Source of the DNA: Anderseniella sp.
GTDB taxonomy: Bacteria > Pseudomonadota > Alphaproteobacteria > Rhizobiales > Aestuariivirgaceae
NCBI GenBank assembly: GCA_013041995.1
Contig: JABDRA010000539.1
Coordinates: 1 to 6,025, forward strand
Direction: 5' to 3'
Length of the DNA: 6,025 nt
Shown here: positions 5,854-6,025 of the stretch, piece after piece
Position numbering within the stretch: position 1 is the stretch's first letter
Layout of the letters: the number at the start of each line of letters is the position of its first letter
Made by a program: the position numbers and the translations under genes
The notes under the pieces: generated by a model
What the model was told of the DNA's origin: nothing
The model's input: only the letters and a program-made list of their open reading frames with translations
The model's database searches: none

Positions 5854-6025
5854 AACCTGTCCACCCGCCTGAATTGGCGAAACCCAGTCGCATGAATCCG
5901 ATAACAAGCAGGTGCCGGTTCGGACTGCTGTACTTTGCTGTCGTCTCGATACTCCTGAATGGATTGAGCGTGACACCAGCGTCAGCCCAACTGCGGGAAA
6001 AGGCGTTTGGCGTTTGGGAGGAAGA
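5850..6025 (+). CDS. Exported protein, N-terminal part only (unknown)
   Basis: An open frame runs off the right edge. From ATG 5892 it reads MNPITSRCRFGLLYFAVVSI and so on, a classic Sec signal peptide: basic start, hydrophobic core at about residues 9-28, and a PASA-Q cleavage site after residue 32. Mature residues AQLREKAFGVWEE are then visible. In the same frame a TTG at 5850 overlaps the stop of the transporter gene (TTGA), which would add 14 residues and couple translation. TGAGG (5832-5836) lies upstream of that TTG, while ATG 5892 has no clear ribosome binding site. Signal peptidase processing would remove the extra residues either way. The product should be periplasmic or in the outer membrane. 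Its direct position after the transporter suggests a co-transcribed partner. Too little is visible to name a family. Confidence 0.7.
   Translation, partial: MKPVHPPELAKPSRMNPITSRCRFGLLYFAVVSILLNGLSVTPASAQLREKAFGVWEE

Overview
The window looks like the edge of an accessory region next to a conserved housekeeping-type locus in a Gram-negative, probably alphaproteobacterial, chromosome. The basis is moderately high GC in the right half, a long MMPL/RND transporter resembling HpnN (hopanoid transport), an IS66-type transposase remnant and a serine resolvase remnant. The taxon is inferred from gene content only.

Left third (1-1234): poorly recognisable, lower-GC accessory DNA. A minus-strand gene with a GTG start at 437 runs off the left edge. 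It has a strong ribosome binding site that lies partly inside a perfect inverted repeat. Just upstream of it on the same strand is what looks like a decayed reading frame (about 496-752), with an in-frame stop and a frameshift. On the plus strand, a small acidic protein with a signal-peptide-like N-terminus (800-1156) carries an internal duplication.

Middle (1235-2790): two broken mobile-element genes meet head to head. The C-terminal part of a serine resolvase/invertase (minus) faces an IS66 TnpC that has lost its N-terminus, along with tnpA, tnpB and the left terminal repeat. The right terminal inverted repeat of the IS66 copy is still visible and ends at 2790. Both genes lose homology at about the same place (about 1610-1652), which suggests one deletion or recombination event.

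2791-3150: non-coding. It holds a pentamer repeat, a nested stem-loop of about 72 nt, a fragment resembling the 3' end of a tRNA on the minus strand (a possible old integration scar), and a terminator-like hairpin with an overlapping alternative hairpin.

Right half (3151-6025): a complete 12-TM HpnN-like RND transporter gene is followed, with no gap, by the start of a gene for an exported protein that runs off the right edge. These two probably form an operon concerned with lipid or envelope transport. I see no CRISPR array and no defence system I can name. The least explained part is the left third.
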